From positions 1-46,952 of the forward strand of contig CADAJF010000016.1 in NCBI GenBank assembly GCA_902788175.1: a stretch of DNA of 46,952 nucleotides, given 5' to 3'. Under the pieces are notes generated by a model. That model made no database searches, was not told the DNA's origin, and saw only the letters and a program-made list of their open reading frames with translations. Of this stretch, positions 7,799 through 16,065 are shown piece after piece (within the stretch, counting starts at the first letter, position 1; each line of letters starts with the position of its first letter). Position numbers and translations under genes: made by a program. Source of the DNA: an uncultured Bacteroidia bacterium. GTDB taxonomy: Bacteria; Bacteroidota; Bacteroidia; Bacteroidales; UBA932.

Positions 7799-8893
7799 AT
7801 GAACCTATTTCCTTCCATCCAGAAGGCCTACAGCAAGGATACCCTGAGCGCCAGGGAAGCCCAGCGCCTGGCGGAATTCATTGCCTTCGGCCCGCTTGTG
7901 TTCCAGGTGAGCCGGCTCATGGTCAAGTTCGGCATCCTGGAAAAGCTGCGCGAAACGCCCATGACGCTGCCTGAGGTGGCGCAGGCCGCCGACCTTAGTG
8001 AATACGCCGCCAAGGTGCTGCTGGAGGCCTCCCTTTCTATCGGCACGGTGATCATAGACCCCGGGACGGAGCGTTACAGCCTTTCCAAAACCGGCTGGTT
8101 TCTCCTGACGGACCCGGCCACGCGCGTGAACCTGGATTTCAACCACGATGTCAATTACCAGGGGTTCTTCCGCCTGGAGGAGTCCCTTCTTGAAGGGCGT
8201 CCGGCCGGGCTGGACCACTTCGGCCCCTGGCCCACCATCTATGAGGGGCTTTCCTCCCTGCCGCCGCAGGTGCAGAAAAGCTGGTTTGCGTTTGACCATT
8301 TTTACTCGGATTCCTCCTTCGACGAGGCCCTGGCCGTTGTTTTTGCCGGGAAGCCGCGCCGGATCATGGACGTGGGCGGCAATACCGGCCGTTTCTGCCA
8401 GCGCTGCGTAGCCTATGACCCTGAGGTGGAAGTGACCATCGTGGACCTTCCGCAGCAGATTGCCCTGATGAAGGAGGCCACCCAGGGGGACCCTCATACT
8501 GCACGTATCCACGGCCATGGCATGAACCTGCTGGATCCCGGGAGCCGGTTTCCCCAGGACCTGCATCCGGACGCCATCTGGATGAGCCAGTTCCTGGACT
8601 GCTTCAGCGAACCCCAGATCCTGAGCATCCTGCAGCGTGCTGCCCGCGTGATGGGGGCCGGGACGCGCCTTTTCATTATGGAAACCTTCTGGGACCGCCA
8701 GCGCTTTGAGGCTGCCGCTCTCTGCCTTACCCTGACCAGCCTCTATTTCACGGTCATGGCCAACGGCAATTCCAAGATGTACCATTCGGACGACATGATC
8801 CGCCTTGTGGAGCAGGCTGGCCTGGAAGTTGAAAGTATCCACGACGGCCTTGGACAAGGCCACAGCATAATGGTTTGTAAAATCAAGCAGTAA
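7799..8893 (+). CDS. O-methyltransferase-like SAM-dependent methyltransferase
   Basis: The 364-residue protein has the two-domain plan of COMT-type small-molecule O-methyltransferases: an N-terminal winged-helix dimerisation domain (~residues 20-110, with LVFQVSRLMVKFGILEKL and TLPEVAQAADLS) and a C-terminal Rossmann SAM-binding domain whose motif I is RIMDVGGNTGRF (~192-203) followed by the acidic residue in VTIVDLPQQ. Such a methyltransferase is a usual first gene of aryl polyene/flexirubin-type clusters, where it may methylate the aromatic head group. It starts 17 bases after a -7 element and one base separates it from the ACP gene, so it opens the operon. A catalytic base cannot be assigned by eye. 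Confidence 0.85.
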   Translation: MNLFPSIQKAYSKDTLSAREAQRLAEFIAFGPLVFQVSRLMVKFGILEKLRETPMTLPEVAQAADLSEYAAKVLLEASLSIGTVIIDPGTERYSLSKTGWFLLTDPATRVNLDFNHDVNYQGFFRLEESLLEGRPAGLDHFGPWPTIYEGLSSLPPQVQKSWFAFDHFYSDSSFDEALAVVFAGKPRRIMDVGGNTGRFCQRCVAYDPEVEVTIVDLPQQIALMKEATQGDPHTARIHGHGMNLLDPGSRFPQDLHPDAIWMSQFLDCFSEPQILSILQRAARVMGAGTRLFIMETFWDRQRFEAAALCLTLTSLYFTVMANGNSKMYHSDDMIRLVEQAGLEVESIHDGLGQGHSIMVCKIKQ

Positions 8894-8894
8894 C

Positions 8895-9137
8895 ATGAGC
8901 ATAGAACAGATTTACGAGAAAGTGACCGCTTTCCTGGTGGATGAACTGGAGATTGACGAGTCCAAGATAGCCCCCGAAGCCCGCCTGAAAGAGGACCTGG
9001 GCATCGATTCCCTGGAAGTAGTGGATGTGGTGGTGCTGGTAGAGGAGCAGTTTGGCTTCAAGATGAAGCCGGAAGACTTCAAGCACCTTCTCACCCTGGA
9101 CCAGTTCTGCAAGTTCATTGCCACCCGCACGGCCTAG
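8895..9137 (+). CDS. Acyl carrier protein (first cluster ACP)
   Basis: An 80-residue acyl carrier protein. The phosphopantetheine serine is in LGIDSLEVVD (Ser about residue 38), flanked by the acidic helix II typical of ACPs. It would carry the growing chain for the ketosynthases and dehydratases of this cluster. It differs from the second cluster ACP (12084) and from the ACP beside PlsX (25778), suggesting a dedicated carrier. The stop codon overlaps the next start by one base (TAGTG). Confidence 0.93.
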   Translation: MSIEQIYEKVTAFLVDELEIDESKIAPEARLKEDLGIDSLEVVDVVVLVEEQFGFKMKPEDFKHLLTLDQFCKFIATRTA

Positions 9138-9565
9138 TGATCGACCCCAGGGACATAGATATCAGCGAACTGGTTCTGCAGCAGCCGCCTTTCCGCTTTG
9201 TGGACAGGCTGGAAAGCTATACTCCCGAACAGGCCGAAGTATCTTTCACTCCCGGTGAGGGCAACCTGCTGATGGAGGACGGTTGCCTGTGCGCTGCCGG
9301 CGTGATGGAGCACATGGCGCAGGCCAATGCCGCCCGCCTGGGCTATTACTGCAAGTACGTGCTCCGCGTCCCCGTGGATATCGGCTACATAGGACAGATA
9401 CGCTCCTTTTCTCTAAGCCGCCTTCCTAAGGCGGGGGAGCGCATGACTACCACGGTCCTACTCCGCTACGAGATGTTCCGGGTATCGCTCTGCGATATTA
9501 CCGTACGGAGCGGGGAGGAAGTGATTGCTACCGCCAACATTAAAACAGCCACCAAAGGTGACTAA
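9137..9565 (+). CDS. Hotdog-fold 3-hydroxyacyl-ACP dehydratase-like protein (ApeP-like)
   Basis: The 142-residue protein resembles the COG4706/ApeP-type hotdog dehydratases of aryl polyene clusters, which remove water from 3-hydroxyacyl-ACP during chain growth. Visible features are LQQPPFRFVDRLESY near the N-terminus and AAGVMEHMAQANAARLGYY (~residues 54-72), the central helix of the hotdog with its conserved Glu-His-x-Ala-Gln. GEEVIATANIKTA closes the sheet. The start is GTG at 9137, overlapping the ACP stop, so translation is coupled. The downstream ketosynthase start lies inside its last codons. Substrate chain length cannot be predicted. Confidence 0.82.
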   Translation: MIDPRDIDISELVLQQPPFRFVDRLESYTPEQAEVSFTPGEGNLLMEDGCLCAAGVMEHMAQANAARLGYYCKYVLRVPVDIGYIGQIRSFSLSRLPKAGERMTTTVLLRYEMFRVSLCDITVRSGEEVIATANIKTATKGD

Positions 9566-10649
9566 GGTGTATGTCATAGGAGAAGGTCTCCTGACGCCCC
9601 TCGGAGACTCCCCGCAGGGCGTTCTGGAGGCTGTGCGAGCCGGAAAAAGCGCCATTCGTGAGTATCCCGGCTGGCCGGAGCCCTACATGGCCTCGCTCCT
9701 GGAGCGAAGCGGCCGGGAACATCCTTCCTTTTTTGACCACATAGCCCTTCAGGCGGGCCAGAGAGCCTTGGAAGCTGCCGGCACAGACCCTGCCAATCCC
9801 CGCACAGGCTTGGTCCTTTCTACCATCAAGGGAAATGTGGAAGCTATTGACAATGAGGATGTTTCACTAGCCGTTCAGGCTGAGAGACTGGCTGCCGGCC
9901 TGGGCATCAGCACGCCTCCGATAGTGGTTTCCAACGCCTGCATCTCCGGCCTGGCGGCCCTGGTGCAGGGCATGCGGATGATCCGCTCCGGCGCATATGA
10001 CCATGTGGTGGTTGTAGGGGCAGAGGTCCAGTCCCGTTTTATCGTGACGGGTTTCCAGTCCCTAAAGGCCCTTTCGCCCACGCCCTGCCGTCCCTTTGAC
10101 GCAGCGCGTGACGGGCTCAACCTGGGAGAGGCCGCCGCAGCGGTGGTTCTCTCAAAGATGCCCGGCGGTGACCGGCCATCTGCGTGGGAGCTGGTGGAGG
10201 GCTGCATCCGCAACGACGCCAACCACATCTCCGGCCCTTCGCGTACGGGAGAGGGCAGCTACAAGGCCCTGAGGGCCGTTCTGGGGCATTGTACCCTGGA
10301 AGAGTTGGCCTTTGTGAACGTGCATGGAACGGCCACCCGCTACAATGACGAGATGGAAGCCATCGCCCTTAACCGGGCAGGCTTGCAGGATGTACCTGTC
10401 AACGCGCTAAAAGGCTGTTTCGGCCACACGATGGGTGCGGCTGGCATCCTGGAAACCATAGTCAGCATGCATGCCTGCGATGCCGGCGTGGTCCTTCCCA
10501 CCAAAGGCTACGGGGAACTGGGCGTAAGCTGCCCCGTGAGCGTCAGCGCGAAGGAGCGAAGTACTCGGAAAACGGCTTTCATCAAGCTTCTGTCCGGTTT
10601 TGGCGGGGTCAATGGCGCCCTGCTTCTTAGAAAAGGAGGTGCCCAGTGA
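9558..10649 (+). CDS. Beta-ketoacyl-ACP synthase (complete active site), KS1
   Basis: A complete FabF/FabB-type condensing enzyme of ~363 residues. It has the Cys-His-His triad: Cys128 in VVSNACISG, His256 in NVHGTAT and His290 in GCFGHTMGAAG. It would elongate an acyl-ACP with malonyl-ACP. I place the start at the GTG at 9558 (giving MTKVYVIGEGLLTPLG, the usual N-terminus of the fold), overlapping the upstream gene by eight bases; a second GTG at 9567 is an alternative, and an upstream ATG at 9525 would add residues unlike the family. It overlaps the following short KS-like gene by four bases (GTGA), so the two products are probably made in a fixed ratio and may form a heterodimer. Confidence 0.9.
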   Translation: MTKVYVIGEGLLTPLGDSPQGVLEAVRAGKSAIREYPGWPEPYMASLLERSGREHPSFFDHIALQAGQRALEAAGTDPANPRTGLVLSTIKGNVEAIDNEDVSLAVQAERLAAGLGISTPPIVVSNACISGLAALVQGMRMIRSGAYDHVVVVGAEVQSRFIVTGFQSLKALSPTPCRPFDAARDGLNLGEAAAAVVLSKMPGGDRPSAWELVEGCIRNDANHISGPSRTGEGSYKALRAVLGHCTLEELAFVNVHGTATRYNDEMEAIALNRAGLQDVPVNALKGCFGHTMGAAGILETIVSMHACDAGVVLPTKGYGELGVSCPVSVSAKERSTRKTAFIKLLSGFGGVNGALLLRKGGAQ

Positions 10650-11140
10650 AAGAAGTGACTGTTCCCGCCGGCGTTTCCCTTACGGAGCTTTACAGGCAGG
10701 AGGTAGGGGATTACCCCAAGTTTTTCAAGATGGACACCCTTTCCAAGCTGGGTTTCCTGCTTGCAGAAAGGCTGGTCAAAGACGACAAAGACCGTTTTAC
10801 CCCCCGGGAAGACCGTGCAGTCCTGGTTTTCAGCCGCGAGGGCTGCGTGGCCAATGACCGCCACTATGTCCGCTCCATGGAGGATTTCCCTTCACCGGCG
10901 CTGTTCGTGTACACCCTTCCCAATATTGTGGCCGGGGAAATCGCCATCCGCAACAAGTATGAGGGGGAAACATCGGCCTATGTACTGGAGCGCTTCGACA
11001 AGGCGCAGCTGATGGCCTTTGTTCGGGAAGCTTTCCAGGATCCGCTAACCCGCTCTGCCCTTGTCATCTGGGCCGATTGTCCCTCGGACACCCAGTGGGA
11101 CGCCAGGGGCTGGCTGATGGACAGGGAGGACGTGCTATGA
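10646..11140 (+). CDS. Short KS-fold partner protein without catalytic Cys
   Basis: The 164-residue protein looks like the N-terminal half of a thiolase-fold condensing enzyme. RAVLVFSREGCVANDRHYV resembles the early strand/loop and FVYTLPNIVAGEIAIRNKYE (~residues 91-110) the buried helix that precedes the active-site strand in ketosynthases. At the place of the nucleophilic Cys the sequence reads SAYVLERFDKAQL, with no Cys, and the C-terminal half with the histidines is absent. It is therefore not a catalyst on its own and is probably a non-catalytic partner of KS1. The start GTG overlaps the KS1 stop. It could also be an unrelated protein with a chance resemblance; structure prediction would settle this. 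Confidence 0.65.
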   Translation: MKEVTVPAGVSLTELYRQEVGDYPKFFKMDTLSKLGFLLAERLVKDDKDRFTPREDRAVLVFSREGCVANDRHYVRSMEDFPSPALFVYTLPNIVAGEIAIRNKYEGETSAYVLERFDKAQLMAFVREAFQDPLTRSALVIWADCPSDTQWDARGWLMDREDVL

Positions 11141-12033
11141 GCGAGGACCGTCAATGGACTGGCCGCACCGACGGCACAGGATGGATGCACAAGGCCCTGA
11201 CAGGCCTTTTCAAAGTGCTCCCCATTCCGCTGATGTACCTGTTTATGGCCCTGGTAGTGCCTTTTTACCTGATTTTCAACCACAAAGGCTATCTGGCCAT
11301 CTACCACTACCTTCACCGCCGCATGGGCTGGGGGCCGCTCAAGGCCTTCTGGGGCTGCTGCGTGAACCATTTTCTCTTCGGGGCCTGCCTGATGGACCGT
11401 TTCGCCGCCTATGCGGGCCGAAAGTTCAAAATGGAAGTGCCTGACCTTCACCTTTTTAACGCTCTGTCAGAAGGAGAGGAGGGTTTTCTCATGCTGGCTT
11501 CCCATATAGGCAATCCGGAGCTTTGCGGCTATATGCTGCGCAGTGAAAGGAAGCGGATGAACGCCATCTCCTTCGGCGGCGAGAAATCTACGGTGCAGGC
11601 CTCCCGCACCCGGATGCTGGGCGGGAACAATATCCGCCTGATAGAGGCCGGAGAGGACATGGGCTGGCTCTTCACCCTGGGTACCGCCCTCTCGGACGGA
11701 GAAATCGTGAGCATCCACGCCGACAGGGTCTTCGGCTCGCCCAAAACGCTGGAAGTGGAGCTGTTGGATGCTCCGGCCCGAATACCCGAGGGGCCCTTTG
11801 CCATCGCCGCTTCCAGGGATCTTCCCGTGCTGGCCGCCTTCTCGCTGAAAACGGGTCTCAAACGTTATCATGCCTCTATTTTCCGCCTGGACACGCCGCA
11901 AATGGAAGGGCTTTCCCGGCCTGAAAAAATGCAGGCCCTGGCCGACAAATATGCCCTCAGCGTAGAGACGGTCCTGAAACAGTGGCCCCTCCAGTGGTAC
12001 AACTTCTACGAGTTCTGGGACCGGAAGCTTTGA
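11137..12033 (+). CDS. LpxL/HtrB-like acyltransferase
   Basis: The 298-residue protein belongs to the lysophospholipid/lipid A-type acyltransferases that transfer acyl chains from acyl-ACP at the inner membrane. A hydrophobic N-terminal anchor spans ~residues 22-46 (VLPIPLMYLFMALVVPFYLI). The catalytic H-x4-D/E box is ASHIGNPEL and a second conserved block is IVSIHADRVFG followed by EGPFAIAASRDLPV, as in LpxL-type proteins. In aryl polyene clusters such an enzyme is thought to attach the polyene or a fatty acid to a lipid carrier. The ATG at 11137 overlaps the previous stop (ATGA); an upstream in-frame start at 11077 would overlap the KS partner by 64 bases and is less likely. A consensus promoter overlaps its stop codon. 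Confidence 0.85.
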   Translation: MSEDRQWTGRTDGTGWMHKALTGLFKVLPIPLMYLFMALVVPFYLIFNHKGYLAIYHYLHRRMGWGPLKAFWGCCVNHFLFGACLMDRFAAYAGRKFKMEVPDLHLFNALSEGEEGFLMLASHIGNPELCGYMLRSERKRMNAISFGGEKSTVQASRTRMLGGNNIRLIEAGEDMGWLFTLGTALSDGEIVSIHADRVFGSPKTLEVELLDAPARIPEGPFAIAASRDLPVLAAFSLKTGLKRYHASIFRLDTPQMEGLSRPEKMQALADKYALSVETVLKQWPLQWYNFYEFWDRKL

Positions 12034-12059
12034 CGATACGCGAAATATAGCTACCTTTG
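12029..12059 (+). promoter_or_regulatory. Internal Bacteroidetes promoter before second ACP/KS block
   Basis: TTTG at 12029-12032 (overlapping the acyltransferase stop), a 19-base spacer and TACCTTTG at 12052-12059 form an exact consensus promoter. It lets the block from the second ACP onward be transcribed independently of the 7799 promoter. Confidence 0.8.
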
Positions 12060-12083
12060 TAGGTTATCAAGCTTAATACAATT

Positions 12084-12341
12084 ATGGAAGATCTTAAATA
12101 CGAGCTCAAAGAAAAGATTATCGAGGCCCTCCGCCTGGACGACCTTGTCCCCGAAGACATCGAGGACGACGCCCCCATCTTCAAGGAAGGACTGGGCCTG
12201 GACAGTATAGACGCCCTGGAGCTGATGCTCCTGATGGAAAAGAACTACGGCATCCGCCTCAGCAACCCCTCCGAGGGGAAGCAGGTGTTCAAGTCCATCA
12301 CCACCATGGCCGAGTACGTAAGTGCCCATCGAAGCAAATAA
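12084..12341 (+). CDS. Acyl carrier protein (second cluster ACP)
   Basis: An 85-residue acyl carrier protein with the phosphopantetheine-accepting serine in GLGLDSIDALEL (Ser about residue 41), and the strong acidic bias of ACPs. DSI rather than DSL, and the overall divergence from the 8895 ACP, suggest a different partner set, probably KS2 and its Cys-less partner immediately downstream. It has its own consensus promoter 25 bases upstream. The KS2 start lies in its last codons. Confidence 0.92.
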   Translation: MEDLKYELKEKIIEALRLDDLVPEDIEDDAPIFKEGLGLDSIDALELMLLMEKNYGIRLSNPSEGKQVFKSITTMAEYVSAHRSK

Positions 12342-13515
12342 GCGGATTTGCATTAGCGGAAGCGGCGTTGTTTCCGCTATCGGCATAGGGAAGGAGGAAA
12401 GCATGGAGGCTCTCCTTGCGGGCCGTCGTGGCCTGGAGTGCCCCCGTTACCTGAAAACCAAGCTGAACACTCTCCCTGTAGGAGAGGTAAAGCTCTCGGA
12501 CGGGGAGCTTATGGAAAGGCTGGGCATTCCTTCTACTGAGACTGTCCCCAGAACGTCCCTCATGGCCATTCTGGCCGCTGAGGAGGCGCTCCGGGAGGCC
12601 CTTCCGCCGGAAGGCTCCCGCATGGCCCTTATCTCCGGCACCACGGTGGGCGGGATGGATATCACCGAGCGCATTGCCGCCGGGGAGCCCGGCGCCGGCA
12701 GCCTTAGGGGCAAATGGGACTGCGGAGACTGCTCCAACGCCGTGGCCGCCTATTTTGGAGGGTTTTCCCTTGTCACAACCCCCTCGACGGCCTGTTCGTC
12801 GGCCGCCAATTCGCTCATTCTGGGTGCGCGGCTCCTTCAGGAGGGGCTGGTGGACATGGTGGTCGCCGGCGGGGCAGAGTGCCTTACCCGTTTCCACCTG
12901 AACGGTTTCCACTCGCTGATGGTGGTGGACCCGGAGCCCTGCCGCCCTTTCGACGCCTCCCGCGCCGGCCTCAACCTGGGCGAAGGGGCCGCCTATCTGG
13001 TTCTTGAGACCCAAGCGCATGCCCGTGCCCGCGGCGCCTGCATCCAGGGTTTTCTGGATGGCTGGGGGAATGCCTGTGATGCCTACCACCAAACCGCATC
13101 CTCGCCAGACGGAGAGGGTGCGTACCTGGCTATGAGTCAGGCGCTTAGGACCGCTGGCCTGGGCCCCGAAGCCATCGGCTACGTGAATGCTCACGGCACC
13201 GGTACCATCAATAATGACGAGAGCGAAAGCCAGGCGCTAAAGCGCGTTTTCGGCGCTAAGATGCCCCCTGTTTCCTCTACCAAAGGCTTTACGGGACACA
13301 CCACCTCTGCTTCCGGCAGCGTGGAAGCTGTTTTTTGCCTTCTGGCGCTACAGAAGGGCTTTATCCCCGGCAATCCCGGCTTCAGTACGCCCTTTGAAGG
13401 CGGCATTGTTCCCCAGCGGGAGAGTGTTCGGGCAAGCGGGCTGGAGCACGTGCTTTGCAACTCCTTCGGCTTTGGCGGCAACGACTCCTCCATCCTTTTA
13501 TCCAAGGCGCTATGA
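12322..13515 (+). CDS. Beta-ketoacyl-ACP synthase (complete active site), KS2
   Basis: A full-length FabF-type ketosynthase of 397 residues. The triad is Cys158 in TACSSAANS, His291 in VNAHGTGT and His326 in GFTGHTTSASG, all in canonical context, and the C-terminal NSFGFGGNDSS is conserved. It starts with GTG at 12322, 20 bases inside the ACP gene, giving PIEANKRICISGSGVV, a normal KS N-terminus after a short leader; an alternative start is not obvious. The product probably pairs with the Cys-less KS-like protein whose ATG overlaps its stop, as in KS/chain-length-factor pairs of type II polyketide and aryl polyene systems. Confidence 0.92.
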   Translation: MPIEANKRICISGSGVVSAIGIGKEESMEALLAGRRGLECPRYLKTKLNTLPVGEVKLSDGELMERLGIPSTETVPRTSLMAILAAEEALREALPPEGSRMALISGTTVGGMDITERIAAGEPGAGSLRGKWDCGDCSNAVAAYFGGFSLVTTPSTACSSAANSLILGARLLQEGLVDMVVAGGAECLTRFHLNGFHSLMVVDPEPCRPFDASRAGLNLGEGAAYLVLETQAHARARGACIQGFLDGWGNACDAYHQTASSPDGEGAYLAMSQALRTAGLGPEAIGYVNAHGTGTINNDESESQALKRVFGAKMPPVSSTKGFTGHTTSASGSVEAVFCLLALQKGFIPGNPGFSTPFEGGIVPQRESVRASGLEHVLCNSFGFGGNDSSILLSKAL

Positions 13516-14324
13516 GTAAGGTGTTTGTCCATTCAGCCGTGCTGCTTTCCCAACCCCGTGAAGCCCTTTCCGGGGAAGCGTGCTGCTTCCAGGAACCGGA
13601 CTACCGGAAGTACATTCCGCCCGTTCAGGCACGCCGCATGGGAATGCTCCTGAAGCGCTCCCTGGTGGCGGCCAAAATGGCCTTGGAGGAGGCTTCGCCG
13701 GAAGTTCCGGAGGCTGTCCTCTGCGGCACCGGCCTCGGCTGCATGGAGCCCACGGAACGCATTCTGGCTGCACTGAAAGAGCAGGGAGAGGGTAGTGTAA
13801 GCCCTACGGACTTCATGCAGTCCACGCACAATACCATTGCTTCCACCATCGCCATTCATCTTGGCTGCCGCGGCTACAACTGCACCTATTCGCAGGGGGA
13901 AGTTTCCTTTGAGAGTGCCCTCCTGGACGCTTTCCTCCAAATCAAAGCCGGAGTGCTTGGCAGCGCCCTTGTCTGCGCGGCCGACGAAATGACGGACGCC
14001 ACTTTCCGCCGCCTCGACGGGTGCGGGTATTTCCCGGAGGGGACGGTAGCATCGGCCCTTTCGGCGGCGCTGGTGCTTTCTTCCAGGCCGGAAGGAGCGC
14101 TTTGCGAGCTGGCAGAAGTTCGTCTCTTCCATGGCGCGACCCCTCTGCCGCAGTGCGCCAGGGAACTGGGGCAAAGTGACTACGAGGCCCTTTACGGAAA
14201 GTGCCCCGTGTCGGCCGCAGCCGGCGTATGGATGGCTGTAAGTGAGCTGTCCGCCGGCGCCCAAGGCCCGATTCTTGTTCAGAAAACCCCGGCCCCCGAC
14301 GGAGCGGCCATCATCCTTGGATAA
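13512..14324 (+). CDS. KS-like chain-length-factor-type partner, Cys replaced by Gln
   Basis: The 270-residue protein has the N-terminal ketosynthase fold: AVLCGTGLGCMEPTERIL, FMQSTHNTIASTIAIHLGC (~residues 100-118) and NCTYSQGEVSFESALLDAF. At the active-site Cys position it has Gln128, the same residue number as the Cys128 of KS1. Gln at this site is the hallmark of KS-beta/chain length factors and KSQ decarboxylating domains. The normal C-terminal His motifs are missing. It overlaps KS2 by four bases (ATGA), so a KS2 heterodimer that sets chain length or primes by malonyl decarboxylation is the natural hypothesis. The ATG at 13512 was chosen over an upstream in-frame ATG at 13455 that lies deep inside KS2. 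Confidence 0.8.
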   Translation: MSKVFVHSAVLLSQPREALSGEACCFQEPDYRKYIPPVQARRMGMLLKRSLVAAKMALEEASPEVPEAVLCGTGLGCMEPTERILAALKEQGEGSVSPTDFMQSTHNTIASTIAIHLGCRGYNCTYSQGEVSFESALLDAFLQIKAGVLGSALVCAADEMTDATFRRLDGCGYFPEGTVASALSAALVLSSRPEGALCELAEVRLFHGATPLPQCARELGQSDYEALYGKCPVSAAAGVWMAVSELSAGAQGPILVQKTPAPDGAAIILG

Positions 14325-14326
14325 AA

Positions 14327-15703
14327 GTGGAAACCATCACCGTCATAAACGGAAGCCCCAAGGGGAAAAAGAGCATTTCGCTCAAGTTTGTGGAGTACCT
14401 TCAGAAGAAGCATCCGCAAACGGATTTCCGCCATTTCCACGTAGCGCAGGATATTCGCCTCTACGCCCGCGGGGCCGATGCCTGGAATCCCCTTAAAGAG
14501 GCTCTGGGCGCCTCACAGGGCGTTCTTTGGGTATTTCCCGTGTATGTGTTCCAGGCTCCCGCTTCGCTCATGCGCTTTATGGAACTCATTGCTCCTATGG
14601 GCGCCGCCAAGGCTTTTAGTGGCCTCTACACCGCGTGTCTGAGCACCTCCATTCATTTTTACGACAACTTCGCGCATGACCAGATGCGCGGCACCCTGGA
14701 AGACCTGGGTATGAGTTGCCTGGCCCCCTTCCAGGCCGACCAGGACGATTTTTTCAAACCCCAGGCCATGGAGGCACTGGAGTATTTTTTCGAAGACTTT
14801 CTCCAGGCTGCCAGGGATAAGCGTCCTGTGCAAAGGAAATTCGCTCCGCTCACGTTCCCGGACTTGAAGTACCAGCCCTCGGAGCCTACCGCCCCCGTCA
14901 GCAGCGGGAAAAAGGTGGCCATAGTGGCGGAAACGGAGGCAGGCGGCAATATCGGCCCTATGGTGGAGCGGCTCGCCAAGGCCTTTGGCGGAAAGGTGGA
15001 TATTGTTGACCTTCAGAAGCTTACCATTCGCGGAGCCTGCCTTGGCTGCATGAAGTGCGCCTTTGACAACCAGTGCACCTACGGCGATAAAGACGACATC
15101 AAGCGCATCTACGAAACCATCCTGGACCCGGCCGATATCATCGTCTATGCCGGGCCGGTTGTAAACCGCTTTTTCCCCGCCCGGATGAAGCTTTTCGTAG
15201 AGCGTCGGTTCATGCGCACGCACTATCCCTTCATGAAGGGAAAGCAGGTGGCTCTCCTCGTGGCCGGCCCCCTGTGCCAGTGCCACACCCTCTACGACAC
15301 TTTTGAGGCCGACGTGCAGGTAAGCGAAGCTCATTTCGCCGGAGCCGTGTCGGACGAATATCCGGACTCGGCCTCCCTCGACAGGGCCATCGATACCCTG
15401 GCCCGGCAGCTTGCAAGCGGCGCGGAAGCCTGCTACCTCCCGCCGGACAATTTCTTTGGCGTAGCCGGCCGTAAAATGTTCCGCGACGAGGTGTGGGGTC
15501 GCTACCGCTTTGTCTTCCAGGCCGATCACCGTTACTACTCGCTGCGCGGCTTTTACGACTTTCCGCAAAAAGACTGGCGCATGCGCCTTCGCAATTTCTG
15601 GAACATGCTCCGTCTTCGAATTCCCCGTCTTCGCCGGCAGGTGCGAAACACCATGCCCGGCTTTATGGTAAAACCTTTTGTCGATAAGCTTAACAAACTC
15701 TAA
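14327..15703 (+). CDS. Tandem flavodoxin-fold (NADPH-dependent FMN reductase-like) protein
   Basis: The 458-residue protein contains two flavodoxin-like domains. The first (~1-165) starts ITVINGSPKGKKS and contains WVFPVYVFQAPASLM; the second (~190-370) has VAIVAETEAGGNIG, then GACLGCMKCAFDNQCTYGDK with four cysteines, the cluster/zinc-like loop common in NADPH-dependent FMN reductases and iron-sulfur flavoproteins, then ADIIVYAGPVVNRFFPARMK. A basic C-terminal tail of ~80 residues follows. It may supply or remove reducing equivalents on the polyene/acyl intermediate or on an aromatic head group; I know no established role. The GTG start at 14327 follows the previous stop by two bases, so it is in the operon. 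Confidence 0.82.
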   Translation: METITVINGSPKGKKSISLKFVEYLQKKHPQTDFRHFHVAQDIRLYARGADAWNPLKEALGASQGVLWVFPVYVFQAPASLMRFMELIAPMGAAKAFSGLYTACLSTSIHFYDNFAHDQMRGTLEDLGMSCLAPFQADQDDFFKPQAMEALEYFFEDFLQAARDKRPVQRKFAPLTFPDLKYQPSEPTAPVSSGKKVAIVAETEAGGNIGPMVERLAKAFGGKVDIVDLQKLTIRGACLGCMKCAFDNQCTYGDKDDIKRIYETILDPADIIVYAGPVVNRFFPARMKLFVERRFMRTHYPFMKGKQVALLVAGPLCQCHTLYDTFEADVQVSEAHFAGAVSDEYPDSASLDRAIDTLARQLASGAEACYLPPDNFFGVAGRKMFRDEVWGRYRFVFQADHRYYSLRGFYDFPQKDWRMRLRNFWNMLRLRIPRLRRQVRNTMPGFMVKPFVDKLNKL

Positions 15704-15708
15704 TACCT

Positions 15709-16065
15709 ATGTTCAGACTTCTCTTTCTGTCTGTAGTACAGTCCATTCTCATGTGCAGCGCCCAGTCGCTGTTCAAGGTGGCTGCAAACAATATGGCCCC
15801 GTTCACCTGGACGTGGTCCTTCTTCCACGGCAGCGTCCTTACCAACTGGTGGCTGCTGGCCGCGGGCGCCTGCGGTATCGCCGGTGTCATCGAGTGGATG
15901 TACATGCTCAAGAGCTATCCCTTCAGCCAGGTGTATCCGCTCTCGTCCATGAGTTTCCTCTTCGGAATGTTCGTGGCCATTATCTTCTTTAAGGAAACCG
16001 TTGTCTGGCAGCAGTGGGTGGGCGTTTTCCTCATCATGTGCGGCTGCGGTCTCATTGCCCGATGA
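15709..16065 (+). CDS. Small four-TM membrane protein of the EamA/SMR (DMT) type
   Basis: The 118-residue protein has four hydrophobic helices (~residues 2-24, 46-66, 74-92 and 98-116), the size and layout of small multidrug resistance/ArnE-type members of the drug-metabolite transporter superfamily. SQVYPLSSMSFLFGMFVA (~70-87) carries the conserved A/Y-x-P-L-x-S half-repeat signature. It probably acts as a dimer and could flip a lipid-linked intermediate across the inner membrane, as ArnEF does for a lipid-linked sugar; this is inference from position beside a GT2 glycosyltransferase and acyltransferases. It overlaps the LolA-like gene by four bases. Confidence 0.82.
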   Translation: MFRLLFLSVVQSILMCSAQSLFKVAANNMAPFTWTWSFFHGSVLTNWWLLAAGACGIAGVIEWMYMLKSYPFSQVYPLSSMSFLFGMFVAIIFFKETVVWQQWVGVFLIMCGCGLIAR

